Positions 57,503 to 64,000 of a stretch of 64,000 bases of DNA are shown piece by piece (position 1 is the first letter of the stretch; every line of letters begins with the position of its first letter). The stretch is from assembly GCA_028288485.1 (NCBI GenBank), contig JAQBNO010000097.1, positions 1 through 64,000 on the forward strand. Reading direction: 5' to 3'. Made by a program: the position numbers and the translations under genes. This DNA is from Segetibacter sp. (GTDB taxonomy: Bacteria > Bacteroidota > Bacteroidia > Chitinophagales > Chitinophagaceae). The notes beneath the pieces were generated by a model, which worked only from the letters and a program-made list of their open reading frames with translations, did not search any database and was not told the origin of the DNA.

Positions 57503-58573
57503 TCAGTAATAGTTATTTTTTGATAAATAATTCCGGACGTAATCATCTACACCTTCTTCTAAGGAATAAAAATCATTTTTATAACCTGCATCTCTTAATT
57601 TTTGCATGCTCGCTTCAGTAAAATATTGGTATTTATCACGAATATCTACCGGCATATCAATGTACTCAATGTGTGGCTCGAGGTCCATGCCGGCAAAAGT
57701 TGCCTTTACCAGGTCTTCAAAAGTTCTGGCAGTACCGGTGCCGAGATTATAAATACCAGATGACAAATGACTTTTAACATATGACTGATTTTGACTGATG
57801 TTCCTGTATTGCTCCATGATCCAACCGATTACTTTCACGACATCTTTTACATACACAAAGTCGCGCAATTGCTTACCATTTTCGAAACCCTGTTTATGAC
57901 TTTTGAAAAGCTTCACCAGACCGCTTTTTTTAATCTGGTTGAAGGAATGCAAGATAACACTTGCCATTCTTCCTTTATGGTATTCGTTTGGACCGTATAC
58001 GTTAAAGAACTTTAGTCCAGCCCAAAATGGCGGGTGGGTTTCCTGTTGTAACGCCCACTTATCAAACTCATTTTTACTTATACCATAAGGATTAAGCGGA
58101 TGTAAATTAACGATGTCTTCCTGCTTATCGTCATAGCCCGATTCACCTCCGCCGTAAGTTGCGGCAGATGACGCATAGATCAAGGGCACTTGTTTGGTTG
58201 TGCAGTAATTCCAAACCTCCTGTGAATACTCAACGTTCAATTCCTGGTGAATAGCATAATCGAATTCGGTCGTATCTGTTCGGGCACCAAGATGAACAAC
58301 AAAATCAATTGAAGGATTGTGCAATTCCAACCAATCGAATAAATTATACCTTTCCACAATCTCTGAAAACTTTTTCCCCTCCCAATTTTTTCTTTTTTCC
58401 TCAGCACCAAAGTCATCTACCAGGACTAGGTTTTCATACCCTTGCTGATTTAGATATTGAACCATGCAACTACCGATAAAACCTGCTGCGCCGGTAACAA
58501 TAATACTTGCACCCCCGGCAGGAGAATCACTATTGTTTGGTATTTCGTCGTTCCAGTTAATATCTATACTCAT
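57503..58573 (-). CDS. hldD: ADP-L-glycero-D-manno-heptose 6-epimerase
   Basis: 356 residues. The enzyme makes ADP-L,D-heptose for the lipopolysaccharide inner core. IIVTGAAGFIGSCMVQYL at about 24-41 is the NAD(P) Rossmann motif, the SSAATYGGGESGYDD block supplies the catalytic Ser/Thr region, and YGISKNEFDKW holds the YxxxK pair. FNVYGPNEYHKGRMASV and YVKDVVKVI are typical of HldD. A 23-residue N-terminal extension rich in Asp/Asn precedes the fold, while usual HldD starts directly at the Rossmann motif. An internal start is not obvious, so I keep the ATG at 58573. Confidence 0.9.
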   Translation of the reverse strand: MSIDINWNDEIPNNSDSPAGGASIIVTGAAGFIGSCMVQYLNQQGYENLVLVDDFGAEEKRKNWEGKKFSEIVERYNLFDWLELHNPSIDFVVHLGARTDTTEFDYAIHQELNVEYSQEVWNYCTTKQVPLIYASSAATYGGGESGYDDKQEDIVNLHPLNPYGISKNEFDKWALQQETHPPFWAGLKFFNVYGPNEYHKGRMASVILHSFNQIKKSGLVKLFKSHKQGFENGKQLRDFVYVKDVVKVIGWIMEQYRNISQNQSYVKSHLSSGIYNLGTGTARTFEDLVKATFAGMDLEPHIEYIDMPVDIRDKYQYFTEASMQKLRDAGYKNDFYSLEEGVDDYVRNYLSKNNYY

Positions 58574-58613
58574 TAAACTAAATCTAAAATGATGGTTAAC
58601 ATCTTATTGGTGG

Positions 58614-60920
58614 TTAAAATCCTTTCACTTCTCCCTTTAGTGTTACAGATTCTTTTACAGCTTCTGTTTTATAATCTTTCGTTGCTTCACCAACTTCCAC
58701 TTGTAGGCTACCCGACAGCATTCTTTCAATTGCAGTATCGTACAACTCTCTCCATTCATCGATGTGCCCCCAGTACTCTCCTTCAATATCTATGTTTCTT
58801 TCTGTTACTATTCCCAGGTATTCGTAAGGGGCGTTTAATGCTTTTAACTGCGACAATAATTCTTCAGCATTTTTAAGCGTACAACTAATAACAACCCGGC
58901 TTTGCGATTCTCCAAACCAATAAGCATCTTTACGGATATTGGTAGCACTTTGCTGAACATCAAAACCTAATCCACGATTAAAGCCGCTTTCTAAAAGCGC
59001 AGTAATTAACCCGCCTTCACTTATGTCGTGTGCGCTTTGCAACACCCTGTTCTTAATTAGCTGCTTAATTGTCTGTTGAAGCTCGTATTCTTCTTCGATA
59101 TTAAAATAAGGTGCAGGTGAATACTCAACACCTTTCAATTTATGCAGGTATTCGGACGAATTAATATCGTTACGGCTGGTACCGAGTAGATAAATCACAT
59201 CGCCTGGTTGCTTGAAATGCATGGTCATCCGGTCTTCCAAATCATCGAGAACGCCTACCATGCCTATTGTAGGCGTGGGATAAACCGCACCGTCAGGATT
59301 TTGATTATAAAAGCTAACATTACCACCTGTAACAGGTGTATCAAAACGGCGGCAAGCGTCTCCCATTCCCTTGACTGCGTATACAAACTGGTAATACACT
59401 TCAGGATCAAACGGATTTCCAAAGTTGAGGCAGTTGGTAACGCCAATTGGCTCACCTCCTGAGCACACAATGTTTCTTGCTGCTTCTGCTACTGCTATCA
59501 TTCCCCCCTGATAAGGGTCTGCAAAAACATACCGGCTATTACAGTCTACTGTAATAGCAAGTGCTTTTCCCGTGCCCTTTGCCAAAACAATTGATGCATC
59601 ACTTGGATTATTTGTACTTAAGTTAGCAGCACCAACCATACTATCGTACTGAGTATAGATCCATTTTTTATTAGCTATGTTCGGGATTTGAATTACTTTT
59701 TTCGCAACTGCTTTCAGGTCCTCATCTCCCTGTGAAATAGTTTCAGGATCAAAAGCCCTGATTTTCTCAAAATAGGCGGGTTCCCTGTATTCCCGGTCGT
59801 TTTGAGGAGCACCTCCGCCCAGTACGAGACTTTCTGCATTTAGTTCTGCTTCCAGCTCGCCATCAATATAAAACCGCAGCAATCCTGTATCTGTAACCGT
59901 AGCAATCTGGCTGCACGGCAAATCCCATTTTTCAAAGATGTCTAAAACGCTCTGTTCTTTACCTTTTTCTATAACAACCAGCATTCGTTCCTGGCTCTCA
60001 CTTAACAGCAGTTCCCAGGCTTTCATATTCTTTTGACGGGTCGGGACCTTGCTAAGGTCTATGTCCATACCAACTTTACCTTTTGCACTCATTTCTGCAG
60101 TTGAGCAAATGATACCGGCAGCACCCATATCCTGCATACCTACAACAGCACCTGTTTTTATGATCTCAAGACAAGCTTCCAGTAATTTTTTTTCCTGGAA
60201 AGGATCACCCACCTGTACTGCTGGCAACTCTTCCGCGCTTTCTGCTGTTATATCGGCACTCGCGAATGAAGCACCTCCCATTCCATCTTTACCTGTAGCG
60301 CTGCCTACAATAAATACCGGGTTACCTAAACCTTCTGCGGTCGCACTAATCGTTTCACCATTTTTCACAATTCCCACGCTCATAGCATTGACCAGTGGAT
60401 TGGTATGATATCGTTCTTCAAAATATGCCTCTCCTCCAACCGTAGGAACTCCAAAACAGTTACCGTAATGGCCGATACCGCGAACTACACCTGCAACTAA
60501 GTGCTGGGTCTTCGCCTCGTTCAGATTTCCAAAACGAAGACTGTTAAGTGCCGCTATTGGCCGGGCACCCATGGTAAAAATATCACGGTGAATTCCACCA
60601 ACACCCGTTGCTGCTCCCTGGAAGGGCTCAATTGCACTTGGGTGATTGTGACTTTCAATTTTAAATACTACGCCAAAACCATTTCCAATGTCCATCAGTC
60701 CGGCATTTTCTTCACCTGCTTTTACCAGCATTTTTTTGCCTTCCCGTGGCAAAGTCTTCAACCATTTAATGGAATTTTTATAGCTGCAATGCTCGCTCCA
60801 CATAACACTGTAGGCACAGAGTTCTGTAAAATTGGGCGTGCGCCCCATTACTTTTTCAATAAGCTCAAATTCTTCATCAGTAAGGCGTAACTGACGTGCG
60901 GTCTGTACGTTTATTTCCAT
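58614..60920 (-). CDS. purL: Phosphoribosylformylglycinamidine synthase, small PurL type
   Basis: 768 residues from MEINVQTARQLRLTDEEFE; the frame to 61022 adds 34 non-family residues. PurL forms FGAM from FGAR, using ammonia delivered by PurQ with PurS. The length fits the small PurL, not the 1300-residue fused form. Visible are the YSVMWSEHCSYKNSI motif (catalytic His), GIHRDIFTMGARPIA, QDMGAAGIICSTAEM and the second half with DSMVGAANLS, VTGGNVSFYNQ and AHDISEGGLITALLESG. purS and purQ are not in this window. R18 lies upstream. Confidence 0.96.
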   Translation of the reverse strand: MEINVQTARQLRLTDEEFELIEKVMGRTPNFTELCAYSVMWSEHCSYKNSIKWLKTLPREGKKMLVKAGEENAGLMDIGNGFGVVFKIESHNHPSAIEPFQGAATGVGGIHRDIFTMGARPIAALNSLRFGNLNEAKTQHLVAGVVRGIGHYGNCFGVPTVGGEAYFEERYHTNPLVNAMSVGIVKNGETISATAEGLGNPVFIVGSATGKDGMGGASFASADITAESAEELPAVQVGDPFQEKKLLEACLEIIKTGAVVGMQDMGAAGIICSTAEMSAKGKVGMDIDLSKVPTRQKNMKAWELLLSESQERMLVVIEKGKEQSVLDIFEKWDLPCSQIATVTDTGLLRFYIDGELEAELNAESLVLGGGAPQNDREYREPAYFEKIRAFDPETISQGDEDLKAVAKKVIQIPNIANKKWIYTQYDSMVGAANLSTNNPSDASIVLAKGTGKALAITVDCNSRYVFADPYQGGMIAVAEAARNIVCSGGEPIGVTNCLNFGNPFDPEVYYQFVYAVKGMGDACRRFDTPVTGGNVSFYNQNPDGAVYPTPTIGMVGVLDDLEDRMTMHFKQPGDVIYLLGTSRNDINSSEYLHKLKGVEYSPAPYFNIEEEYELQQTIKQLIKNRVLQSAHDISEGGLITALLESGFNRGLGFDVQQSATNIRKDAYWFGESQSRVVISCTLKNAEELLSQLKALNAPYEYLGIVTERNIDIEGEYWGHIDEWRELYDTAIERMLSGSLQVEVGEATKDYKTEAVKESVTLKGEVKGF

Positions 60921-61156
60921 AACGCCACGAAGGTAAGAAAGTGCAGCAAGTACACATTTGAACTTTTTTAAAACATGAAAAATTATGGAGCGTGAGGGTA
61001 ACAGTGAAGGGTAAAACGTCATTCGTGGAAGGTGAAAAGGCAGGTGTGTGAAACATGTAAGTTAAAAGACTGAAAGAAAAGAGATGATGTTAATAAATTT
61101 ACAAAAAAATACTTTTACCGCTTATAATGGAAACTATGCTGCAATAAATAAATTTA

Positions 61157-61176
61157 GTACAAGAGTGCGACGCAAC
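61157..61176 (-). repeat. Interspersed 20-mer repeat R18 (B type, exact consensus)
   Basis: The minus strand reads GTTGCGTCGCACTCTTGTAC, which I use as the B consensus. Confidence 0.9.
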
Positions 61177-61240
61177 GGCTGCTGAAGGAAGGGATCTTGC
61201 ACGGCTCCAAAAAATCTTGCAAAGAGTTATTAGTTGCAAC

Positions 61241-61273
61241 AAAAAGCCCTTGCATGCTTCAAATGCAAGGGCT
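61241..61273 (-). terminator. Rho-independent terminator of the DUF2807 gene
   Basis: Stem AGCCCTTGCAT / ATGCAAGGGCT (11 bp, 7-nt loop), followed on the minus strand by five T. It lies 18 bp after the stop. Confidence 0.9.
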
Positions 61274-61291
61274 ATAACATGATTAAAAAGG

Positions 61292-62011
61292 CTACGCTTT
61301 AATAATTTTGCCGCTACCTGAAGACCTTAAGTTTATATTTGTTGCCGAACCTTTGTAATAAATATTACCACTACCACTTACTTTGGCGTCGATGCTTTTG
61401 TTGGCGTATACTTTAATGTTTCCGCTACCACTTACCTGCGCAAACACATCGTTACACGAAACCTCGCTGCAATCAATATTTCCGCTGCCACTAATAGTCG
61501 CGTCAATATTGTTCGTACTTTTTCCCTTGATTGTAATATTTCCGCTGCCTGAAATAGCAAGCTTAGTTTCGTTGAATGAGTTAATACCCACATTTATGTT
61601 ACCCGAACCCGAAACAGCCAGGTTGGTTCTGCTATCGTTTGAAAAATCACCGTCACCCATGATGTTTCCACTACCGCTTACTTTTAAATTAGTCACTCTT
61701 GTTAACGTAACATAGACGATTAATTTATTTTTTGTTTTCAGCCCAACTTTGTCTTTAGACTTAACCACCAGGTTTCCGTCCTCTACCACAGTTTGTATGT
61801 AAGGCAGCAGGTTCTCATCGGCTTGTACGGTTATGCTACTCGAGTTGCCGTAGCTCATTTTAACATTCATGTTTCCCGATAACGCGATACCCGTATAACC
61901 GCTTAACGAACGGGTTTCTTTTTTCATGTTGCCGTTCCCGGTAATAGTTTCCCATGGGCTAAAGCTGCAAAGTGAGATAATTGCGATTAAAGCAAAGAGT
62001 AAATTCTTCAT
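61292..62011 (-). CDS. DUF2807 (GIN domain) beta-helix surface or periplasmic protein
   Basis: 239 residues from the ATG at 62011. A frame to 62101 adds 30 hydrophobic residues that do not look like a signal, whereas MKNLLFALIAIISLCSFS does. The mature part has seven spaced copies of SGSGNI or a close variant (for example LKVSGSGNIMG, AVSGSGNINV, AISGSGNITI, TISGSGNIDC, QVSGSGNIKV and KVSGSGNIYY) at about 20-residue steps. This is the right-handed beta-helix of the putative auto-transporter adhesin (GIN) family. Function in Bacteroidota is unknown. A strong terminator follows. Confidence 0.9.
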   Translation of the reverse strand: MKNLLFALIAIISLCSFSPWETITGNGNMKKETRSLSGYTGIALSGNMNVKMSYGNSSSITVQADENLLPYIQTVVEDGNLVVKSKDKVGLKTKNKLIVYVTLTRVTNLKVSGSGNIMGDGDFSNDSRTNLAVSGSGNINVGINSFNETKLAISGSGNITIKGKSTNNIDATISGSGNIDCSEVSCNDVFAQVSGSGNIKVYANKSIDAKVSGSGNIYYKGSATNINLRSSGSGKIIKA

Positions 62012-62207
62012 AATAAAAAGTTGAGTTTTGAAAAGATTTACGGTACAACGAAAGAAGAAAAAACAGGTTACAACTTTTAGTAACTTCTTGATGAACGGCA
62101 ATATTGAGTGATAAGAAATAAGTTCTCTAAATTTTCAACTGCGAAAAGAAGCTCAAGCTTAAGGCAAAATATTTTTGGTACCGGCATTTGCTTTTCAATA
62201 AATCATC

Positions 62208-62227
62208 GTTGCGTCGCAATCCGTTCA
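62208..62227 (+). repeat. Interspersed 20-mer repeat R19 (B core, TCCGTTCA end)
   Basis: GTTGCGTCGCAATCCGTTCA joins the B-type core to the C-type TCCGTTCA end and so links the two subtypes. It is preceded by AATCATC, like R15. Confidence 0.75.
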
Positions 62228-62299
62228 TCTTTCGGTACTTCTATTTATCTTTTTTCGCCTGAGCAGAGGGGTTATTATGAAGTCGAACAGAACAATTGC

Positions 62300-62956
62300 T
62301 CAAAACGGCATTTCCGGAACAGTGGCAGGAACAATTAACCTGCCCTGAGTTTTTGACTTAATTTCTTCAACTGTTACTCCGGGAGCTCGCTCAAGTAATA
62401 AAAATCCCCCATCAGTTACCTCGATAACGGCTAGCTCTGTTACTATTTTTCTTACACAGCCTACACCAGTAAGTGGTAATGTACATTTCGCTAATAACTT
62501 ACTTTCCCCTTTCGGATTAGAATGTTGCATTGCAACAATAATATTTTTTGCACTGGCTACAAGGTCCATAGCTCCACCCATTCCTTTTACCATTTTCCCG
62601 GGTATTTTCCAGTTCGCAATATCACCGTTTTCGCTTACTTCCATTGCACCCAAAACCGTAAGGTCAACTTTACCGGCGCGTATCATTCCAAAGCTTTCAG
62701 CACTGTCGAAGAAAGCGCCGCCGGGAATTACAGTTACCGTTTCCTTGCCGGCGTTTATCAGGTCTGCGTCTATTTCTTCTTCAACAGGGTAAGGTCCCAT
62801 GCCCAGTATCCCGTTTTCACTCTGAAAAATGACCGTCATGCCAACAGGAATATAATTACTAACCAAAGTAGGAATACCAATTCCTAAGTTAACATACATT
62901 CCGTCTTTTAACTCTTTTGCAATGCGTCGCGCAATTCCAAATTTATCTAAAGCCAT
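62300..62956 (-). CDS. scoB: 3-oxoacid CoA-transferase subunit B
   Basis: 218 residues. Subunit B of family I CoA-transferases carries the catalytic glutamate, here in the family segment [14 protein letters not shown] (about 44-57). [29 protein letters not shown] starts the domain. The C-terminal segment with [18 protein letters not shown] is typical. Together with subunit A it would transfer CoA from succinyl-CoA to acetoacetate or a related 3-oxoacid. Subunit A lies upstream (63717 onwards), separated by a third gene, which is unusual because A and B normally sit side by side. Confidence 0.93.
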   Translation of the reverse strand: MALDKFGIARRIAKELKDGMYVNLGIGIPTLVSNYIPVGMTVIFQSENGILGMGPYPVEEEIDADLINAGKETVTVIPGGAFFDSAESFGMIRAGKVDLTVLGAMEVSENGDIANWKIPGKMVKGMGGAMDLVASAKNIIVAMQHSNPKGESKLLAKCTLPLTGVGCVRKIVTELAVIEVTDGGFLLLERAPGVTVEEIKSKTQGRLIVPATVPEMPF

Positions 62957-62958
62957 TA

Positions 62959-63705
62959 CTATCGATTTAGACGTTTAAGAATGTGAGGTTGATTAACCAG
63001 TTGCGTGAATTGCTCATGCAGTTCATGGGCCATAGTTTGATTTAAGGTGGCTAATCTTTCAACACTTCTTCTAACCCATTCAAAAATCGTTTCAATTCCT
63101 GCCGCATCAAACCCACTTTCTAAAAATGCGTTCGGCTGCCCTGTTTTGGTATCTGTTTCAATATCTTCTACATCATCAAGAAGCAATAAGGTACTGATGA
63201 GCGCAAACCAATATTCCGCAATTTTATCACCCATGTCACTAGTGAATTCGAGTACAGACAGCGAAAATAAAAACAGGTCGCCGCGATGTAAGGCTTTGAA
63301 TGGAATGGATAAAGGGTTGAAAAAATTGCTTTCACCATTATAAAGAAAATCTAAAAGACTACTATGCCACCGTTTATTTTTACAGCTATCTTTTACGAGA
63401 TCCGAACATCTTTGTATTGCGTCATCAACAGTTATCTCGCCGGTTTCTTCTAAAGCACTTATGTGGCCTACCTGCTCCATCACCCCAACAAATTCTTCTG
63501 ATAGTAATTGTTTCCTGTCAATACCCAGCTTATAAAGTAAGTCAACGATTAACGGTATAAATAAGTATCCTGGCGTGGGGCGGAGGTATAAAAGTTTCCC
63601 TTTCCAGTATAAATTATCAACAGGAGGCTCGCGATCAACAAAAAAAGCAGCTATCATCTCATCAATACCATAGTTGATCTTTAAAAAAGAGGCAGAAATA
63701 AACAT
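62959..63705 (-). CDS. Unrecognised protein between scoA and scoB, with an Asp-rich motif
   Basis: 248 residues from the ATG at 63705; an internal ATG at 63657 would also work. It is helical and soluble. The segment [20 protein letters not shown] (about 169-188) has a DDxxD-like pattern resembling the second aspartate motif of isoprenoid synthases, followed by [10 protein letters not shown]-terminal residues show no matching first aspartate motif, so enzyme activity is not supported. It is only 2 bp from scoB and 11 bp from scoA, so translation is tightly coupled with both. I cannot name the family. Confidence 0.65.
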   Translation of the reverse strand: MFISASFLKINYGIDEMIAAFFVDREPPVDNLYWKGKLLYLRPTPGYLFIPLIVDLLYKLGIDRKQLLSEEFVGVMEQVGHISALEETGEITVDDAIQRCSDLVKDSCKNKRWHSSLLDFLYNGESNFFNPLSIPFKALHRGDLFLFSLSVLEFTSDMGDKIAEYWFALISTLLLLDDVEDIETDTKTGQPNAFLESGFDAAGIETIFEWVRRSVERLATLNQTMAHELHEQFTQLVNQPHILKRLNR

Positions 63706-63716
63706 TAAATAGGTGG

Positions 63717-64000
63717 TTATTGAGGTTTAAGTTGAACCGTTCTTCGTTCAATCCTTTTTTCATAGTCTTTACCTTGGAAGATTCGGTGAACATATATTCC
63801 TGCTACATGTATTTCATCGGGATCTAATTCGCCTGGTGCAACAAGATGCTCCACTTCCGCAATGGTAATATTGCCTGCCTTTGCCATTGAAGTGGAAAAA
63901 TTACGGGTAGTTTTTCGAAATACAAGATTGCCGAGAGTATCACCTTTCCACGCCTTTACGATAGCATAATCTGCATGTAACGCCATTTCCATCAGGTACA
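63717..64000 (-). CDS. scoA: 3-oxoacid CoA-transferase subunit A, 5' part cut off by the window
   Basis: The frame is open to the window edge, so the first visible ATG (63992) is internal and the true start lies outside. The 94 visible residues are the C-terminal part: YLMEMALHADYAIVKAWKG, NLVFRKTTRNFSTSMAKAG, TIAEVEHLVAPGELDPDEIHVAGIYV and the tail RIERRTVQLKPQ. This is the standard end of the alpha subunit of succinyl-CoA:3-ketoacid CoA-transferase. scoB, the partner, is two genes downstream. Confidence 0.9.
   Translation of the reverse strand, partial: YLMEMALHADYAIVKAWKGDTLGNLVFRKTTRNFSTSMAKAGNITIAEVEHLVAPGELDPDEIHVAGIYVHRIFQGKDYEKRIERRTVQLKPQ

Larger units (their letters stand above)
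60921..61291. other. Gap between purL and the DUF2807 gene, 371 bp
   Basis: Contains R18 and the terminator of the DUF2807 gene. No other feature is visible. Confidence 0.5.

Noticed and set aside
60921-61022. N-terminal extension of purL
   Set aside because: The 34 extra residues have no match to PurL, and the ATG at 60920 gives the expected start.

Overview
The window looks like a chromosome segment from a Bacteroidota bacterium, most likely family Chitinophagaceae. The grounds are a 2433-residue SprA (type IX secretion translocon), the HscA, YidC, DUF4293, DUF4407, GLPGLI-like and PID-CTERM family types, a futalosine-route menaquinone pair (mqnB, mqnD), and promoter -7 elements of the TAnnTTTG form. 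Almost everything is single-copy housekeeping or family-typical genes in short operons. I see no rRNA, tRNA, CRISPR array, phage module or transposase.

Layout. 1-5.4 kb: the start of a GT39/TMTC-like membrane protein, hscA, a GNAT protein and a radical SAM/SPASM protein. 5.8-10.7 kb: glyA, DUF4293, a PID-CTERM miniprotein, a gamma carbonic anhydrase, a 56-residue lipoprotein missed by simple ORF calling, a 96-residue protein and rsgA. 10.9-18.8 kb: a beta-propeller/Omp85-like outer-membrane protein, an MBL hydrolase, an MG2/TonB-plug surface protein and a TIGR01777 oxidoreductase. 19.3-27.2 kb: sprA and ruvA. 27.4-36.6 kb: fabH, a DinB protein, a GNAT protein, fabD, folE with two 6-PTPS paralogues, mqnB-mqnD, a photolyase and a class IV aminotransferase. 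36.9-42.9 kb: a signalling island with two orphan NarL-type response regulators, a 129-residue small protein, a 7TM-like protein, a histidine kinase, a third response regulator and a membrane protein. 43-56 kb: a Spy-like protein, accC-accB, a DUF6766-like protein, DUF4407, yidC, a GLPGLI-like protein, a TPR protein, efp and pyrG. 56.6-64 kb: proC, hldD, purL, a DUF2807 protein, and scoB and scoA separated by an unrecognised 248-residue protein.

The most interesting unexplained structure is a family of about 19 short interspersed repeats (20-mer, consensus GTTGYGTCRCWCWCTTGTAC). All lie between genes. They fall into subtypes whose differences around a dyad-symmetric core are complementary. 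They occur only in tandem or convergent gaps and never in the nine divergent promoter-bearing gaps. Some are paired as inverted copies, and one is fused to a perfect 27-bp inverted repeat. The second candidate for something undescribed is the small protein/7TM/kinase/regulator locus at 36.9-41.6 kb. The EF-P is also notable: its tip residue is arginine in an NKTAR context, not the usual lysine.
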